Assembly (NCBI GenBank): GCA_913776825.1
Contig: CAJYPV010000031.1
Location: 1 to 64,000 of the forward strand
Direction: 5' to 3'
Length of the DNA stretch: 64,000 nt
Source: Burkholderiaceae bacterium
GTDB taxonomy: Bacteria; Pseudomonadota; Gammaproteobacteria; Burkholderiales; Burkholderiaceae_C
Shown here piece by piece: positions 57,021 to 64,000 of this stretch (position 1 is its first letter; every line of letters begins with the position of its first letter). The translations under genes and the position numbers were made by a program. A model generated the notes under the pieces. That model did no database searches. It was not told the origin of the DNA and saw only the letters and a list, made by a program, of their open reading frames with translations.

Positions 57021-57153
57021 TGGCTCATTCTACGCATGAAGCGATGCCCATGTGTCAGAACACGGTGCAATGCGCACCGCGAGAGGGCATTGTGCGCATT
57101 CGCTAAACTGGGCGCCTTGTCCCGCCTCGGCGGGGCGCCATTCCATTGTCATC

Positions 57154-58275
57154 ATGCACTCCGTCGTCATCAGCGGTACCGGGCTCTATCAGCCGCCCCA
57201 TGTCATCACCAACGCCGAGCTGGTGGAGGCCTTCAACCGATATGTGGACCTGCAGAACGCCGAGCATGCCGAGGCGATCGCCGCCGGCAGCCGCGAGCCG
57301 CTGGTCTATTCCAGCGTCGAGTTCATCGAGAAGGCGTCGGGCATCAAGCAGCGCTATGTGATCGAGAAGGACGGCGTGCTGGATCCGGCGCGCATGTATC
57401 CCCGCTTCGAAGAACGCGCGGACGACCAGCTGTCGCTGATGGCCGAGATCGCGGTCGATGCCTCGCGCAAGGCCCTGGCCGCGGCCGGCAAGCAGGCCAG
57501 CGAGGTGGATGCGGTCTTCTGTGCCGCCGCCAACATGCAGCGCGCCTATCCGGCGATGGCGGTGGAGATCCAGCAGGCGCTCGGCGCGGGTGGCTACGGC
57601 TTCGACATGAATGTGGCGTGCTCGTCCGCGACCTTCGCGCTGGAGCAGGCCTTCAATGCGGTGCGCTCTGGCGCTTCCAAGTGCGTGCTGGTGGTGAATC
57701 CGGAAATCACCTCGGCCCACCTGGAGTGGAAGGACCGCGACTGCCATTTCATCTTCGGCGATGTCTGCACCGCCTTGATCGTCGAGCGGGCCGAGACGGC
57801 CACCAGCGCCGATCAGTGGGAGATCCTCGGCACCAAGCTGGCGACCCAGTTCTCCAACAACATCCGCAACAACTTCGGCTTCATGAACAAGGCCGAGGAC
57901 AGCGATCCGGACGGCCGCGACAAGACCTTCCGCCAGGAAGGCCGCAAGGTGTTCAAGGAAGTCGTGCCGATCGCGGCGGCCCACATCGAGACGCATCTGG
58001 CGAGCCAGCACATCCTGCCCAGCGATGTGCGCCGCTATTGGCTGCACCAGGCCAACCTGGGCATGAACCAGCTGGTCATCAAGAAGCTGGTGGGGGGCGA
58101 GGCCGGCGCCGACATCGCGCCGCTGATCCTGGACACCTATGCCAACACCGCGTCCGCCGGTTCGATCATCGCCTTCCATGAGCACCGTGCCGATCTGGCC
58201 AGTGGCGATCTGGGCGTGATCTGCTCCTTCGGTGCGGGGTATTCGGTGGGCAGCGTCATCGTGAAGAAGCGCTGA
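57154..58275 (+). CDS. Beta-ketoacyl-ACP synthase III-type condensing enzyme
   Basis: A 373-residue thiolase-fold enzyme of the FabH/KAS III group, which condenses acyl-CoA or acyl-ACP with malonyl-ACP. The catalytic triad is C156 in NVACSSATFALEQA, H298 in WLHQANLGM and N331 in YANTASAG. It is about 45 residues longer than typical FabH, with an insertion in the N-terminal part (YVDLQNAEHAEAIAAGSREP). No other fatty-acid genes are adjacent, so it is unlikely to be the housekeeping FabH. ATG at 57154 gives MHSVVISGTGLYQPP. Confidence 0.88.
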   Translation: MHSVVISGTGLYQPPHVITNAELVEAFNRYVDLQNAEHAEAIAAGSREPLVYSSVEFIEKASGIKQRYVIEKDGVLDPARMYPRFEERADDQLSLMAEIAVDASRKALAAAGKQASEVDAVFCAAANMQRAYPAMAVEIQQALGAGGYGFDMNVACSSATFALEQAFNAVRSGASKCVLVVNPEITSAHLEWKDRDCHFIFGDVCTALIVERAETATSADQWEILGTKLATQFSNNIRNNFGFMNKAEDSDPDGRDKTFRQEGRKVFKEVVPIAAAHIETHLASQHILPSDVRRYWLHQANLGMNQLVIKKLVGGEAGADIAPLILDTYANTASAGSIIAFHEHRADLASGDLGVICSFGAGYSVGSVIVKKR

Positions 58276-58343
58276 GCGGCGCGTTCGAGCGCCGGGTCGC
58301 CGATCGACCTCTGACGTCGCGGCGAGTGCGTCGGCACCAAGCA

Positions 58344-58374
58344 AAACGGCGATCCATCGGATCGCCGTTTTTCA
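58344..58374. terminator. Terminator after KAS III gene
   Basis: AAACGGCGATCC pairs perfectly with GGATCGCCGTTT around ATC, followed by further T residues. AAAA on the left makes it usable in both directions. Confidence 0.85.
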
Positions 58375-58531
58375 TGCAGAGGCCTTCAGTGAGGTGTCGA
58401 CAGGGGGCCTCGGGATCTTGTTCGATTTCTGTCCCGAGGCCGCCGGTTCAACGATGAGCGAATGAAGGAACCGAGGTGCCGTCACCGCTCCCCGCCGGGG
58501 AGATCACTGGTGCCATCCGCTGATCCGCAGA

Positions 58532-59080
58532 TCAGCGCTGGTTGTAGCGGGCCTTGGCCGAGTTCACGCACACGTCCTTGGTGTCGCCGGACATGGTGTT
58601 GCACTTTTCGGAGGCCAGCTTGTAGTCGGCCTTGATGCGGGCTTCCTCGGCGTCATCCACCGCCTCGGCGACCTTCTTGTTCATCTTCAGGTCGGCCTTG
58701 GACTTCTCGTAGGCGGTCTTGGCTTCGCGGGTGCAGACATCCTTGGCTTCGCCCGAACGGTCATCGCAGCGCTCCTTGGCGACTTCGTAACGCGCTTCGT
58801 AGCGGGCTTCGACCAGCTTGGCCTCGTCCTTGGCATTGCCGGAGTAGTTGTATTCCAGCTGAGCCAGCGCCACCTTTTCGCGGCCCTTCGCTTCTTCCAT
58901 GCAGATGTCCTTGGCATTGCCGGACAGCTTGCCGCACGCATCCTTGTCAGCCTTGTAGCTGGTCTTGATGTCTTCCTTCGCGCCGTCGTAGACCGACTTG
59001 GAGAAGTTGGCGGCTTGGGCCAGACCGCAGCACAGGCTGAGGGTGGCGGCGATCAGGGCAACGGTGGAGGGCTTGTTCAT
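58532..59080 (-). CDS. Secreted protein with three C-x10-C repeats
   Basis: A 182-residue protein, family not firmly recognised; related Burkholderiales proteins are sometimes labelled TolA-like. A signal peptide (MNKPSTVALIAATLSLCCGL, cleavage after AQA) is followed by a Lys/Glu/Ala-rich helical protein. Three copies of a motif C-x3-SG-x2-KD-x-C occur: ACGKLSGNAKDIC (C49/C60), RCDDRSGEAKDVC (C105/C116) and KCNTMSGDTKDVC (C160/C171). Each pair is exactly 11 apart and the copies are 55-56 residues apart. The pairs could form disulfides in the periplasm or bind metal (inference). Confidence 0.8.
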   Translation of the reverse strand: MNKPSTVALIAATLSLCCGLAQAANFSKSVYDGAKEDIKTSYKADKDACGKLSGNAKDICMEEAKGREKVALAQLEYNYSGNAKDEAKLVEARYEARYEVAKERCDDRSGEAKDVCTREAKTAYEKSKADLKMNKKVAEAVDDAEEARIKADYKLASEKCNTMSGDTKDVCVNSAKARYNQR

Positions 59081-59162
59081 GGATGTCTACCTTTTCTGAA
59101 GTTGTCTTGACGTCAACAGACGTGGATGAATGGAATCAATGCGTCGTGAGGCTCAGCGCGGA

Positions 59163-59324
59163 CTATTTCCGCAGCAGACTCATCACGAAGGTGGCAACGG
59201 CCATGATCACGAACACGAAGAAAAGAATCTTCGCGATGCTGGCGGCACCGGCGGCAATGCCGCCAAATCCGAACAGCGCAGCGATCAGAGCGATGACAAA
59301 GAACACGACGGCGTAGTGCAGCAT
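59163..59324 (-). CDS. DUF1328 family small membrane protein
   Basis: A 53-residue hydrophobic peptide, [20 protein letters not shown] then [20 protein letters not shown], with two transmembrane helices around a Gly/Ala-rich turn. This is the DUF1328 (YtjA-like) pattern, often linked to stress response but of unknown function. AGGAG lies 6 bases before ATG 59324, which decides the start over an upstream in-frame codon. The Cys-repeat gene follows on the same strand after 82 bases. Confidence 0.9.
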   Translation of the reverse strand: MLHYAVVFFVIALIAALFGFGGIAAGAASIAKILFFVFVIMAVATFVMSLLRK

Positions 59325-59630
59325 CTGAATCTCCTGGCGCGGCACCGTGCCGCGATGGAATGAACTTTAGGGAATCGGCCGTTCGCGCAGCGCAGGCATG
59401 CGGCGCGTTCCCGCGTCGGCTGGCGCTCCGGCGCGTTGTAGGACAGCGCCGACTTGCCGGCATCCCAACGCCTCCGATGCATCGATGAGCGAGCCCAGCG
59501 GGCGCAACGGCGCCATGGCGAGACAAAAAAAAACGCCCCGCCGGTAAGGGCGGGGCGTCGGGCGAGGCCTGGGGAGGCGCGCAACTGCGAGTGGCGCTCA
59601 GGCGCCGCTCAAGGGCGCATCACGGCGCTC
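59325..59630. other. Intergenic region between amidohydrolase 3' end and DUF1328
   Basis: About 306 bases. The right part holds the amidohydrolase terminator (59524-59558). The left part should hold the DUF1328 promoter; TAAAGT on the minus strand near 59370 is the only -10-like hexamer noted. No gene is supported. Confidence 0.5.
59524..59558 (-). terminator. Rho-independent terminator of the amidohydrolase gene
   Basis: On the minus strand ACGCCCCGCC pairs perfectly with GGCGGGGCGT around a 6-base loop, followed by nine T residues. It lies about 72 bases after the stop. Confidence 0.93.
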
Positions 59631-62999
<3,369 letters not shown>

Positions 63000-63297
63000 G
63001 GAAGGACGACCCTGGGTTGAAGGTGCGGGCAGCATAGCCGCCGGGTATTCCCGGGGGCATGCTGGTTTCCGAGGGCATGACGAATGGCGGTGCGGACTGT
63101 GGATCGGCGCCGCATCCCCCGTTTGGCGGAGGCCGCCGGGCTGCACGCCACGGTCTGTCCCCACCCGGGTCGGGTGTTTGGGGGAGTGGCTGGCAGCGGA
63201 CGGGGCTTGTCGGTACATTCATCGGGTTCTGGATGGTGCGGGGACAACGCCTGTCCCTGCCGTCCGGCCCATGCCATTTCTGGATCTGGAGTTCGCC
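63000..63297. other. Divergent intergenic region, amidohydrolase / EF-G
   Basis: 298 bases between divergent starts. Promoters for both genes are expected, but no strong hexamer pair or hairpin was identified. GGAG lies about 10 bases before the EF-G ATG. Confidence 0.5.

Positions 63298-64000
<703 letters not shown>

Noticed and set aside
57009-57032. Tiny leader peptide or riboswitch aptamer upstream of guaC
   Set aside because: No conserved purine-aptamer core or regulatory codon run could be recognised; only the terminator hairpin is supported.

Overview
The window is chromosomal DNA of a high-GC betaproteobacterium, most likely order Burkholderiales (Roseateles/Leptothrix/Rubrivivax-type). 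The basis is the order pnp - quinone oxidoreductase - tpiA - secG - tRNA-Leu - nuoA-N, the DUF2818 gene after nuoN, and codon third positions that are almost always G or C. Genus is inference. Nearly all genes look like core or lineage-core genes; no insertion sequence, integrase, prophage, CRISPR array or rRNA was seen.

Layout. 1-3089: 3' end of pnp, a quinone oxidoreductase, tpiA and secG. 3280-3364: tRNA-Leu(GAG). 3692-18588: the complete 14-gene NADH dehydrogenase (complex I) operon nuoA-N in canonical order, followed by DUF2818, a Nudix ADP-sugar pyrophosphatase and a DUF1178 zinc-ribbon gene (to 20092). 20147-27385, minus strand: two adjacent genes that each encode an unrecognised 1191-residue protein and are full-length paralogues. 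They are the most novel-looking content here. 27490-34481: secreted gamma-glutamyltransferase, a small orphan gene, then a two-gene RND efflux system ending at a strong terminator. 34602-37856: FAD-linked oxidase and DUF2069 gene (minus), divergent from a YihY-family membrane protein across a 19-bp palindromic gap. 38003-41545: a small putative tail-anchored protein, an XRE-cupin regulator, and the divergent kbl-threonine dehydrogenase operon with a clear promoter/operator.

41714-49371: flavin/iron-sulfur reductase, SDR-like protein, rhomboid protease, tRNA-Leu(CAA), cysM, a Nudix hydrolase, a TusA-like protein, galU, and a degenerate 2-hydroxyacid dehydrogenase that appears to have lost both its catalytic residues and its NAD motif. 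49313-52171: valS. 52535-55680: a Cpx-like operon (His-repeat Spy/CpxP-type protein, 2x[4Fe-4S] ferredoxin, response regulator, histidine kinase). The first gene has a probable one-base frameshift that separates it from a lipoprotein signal peptide. 55877-58275: guaC with an odd leader terminator, and a 373-residue KAS III-type synthase. 58532-64000: a secreted protein with three C-x10-C repeats, a DUF1328 membrane peptide, a large secreted beta-propeller/amidohydrolase fusion, and the 5' part of an EF-G gene that lies outside the usual str operon and runs off the window.

Functionally the first third is energy metabolism (complex I and glycolysis). The remainder mixes housekeeping genes (valS, galU, cysM, guaC), threonine-to-glycine catabolism under a local regulator, envelope stress/metal sensing, and efflux. 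All assignments come from reading the sequence by eye; no database search was run.
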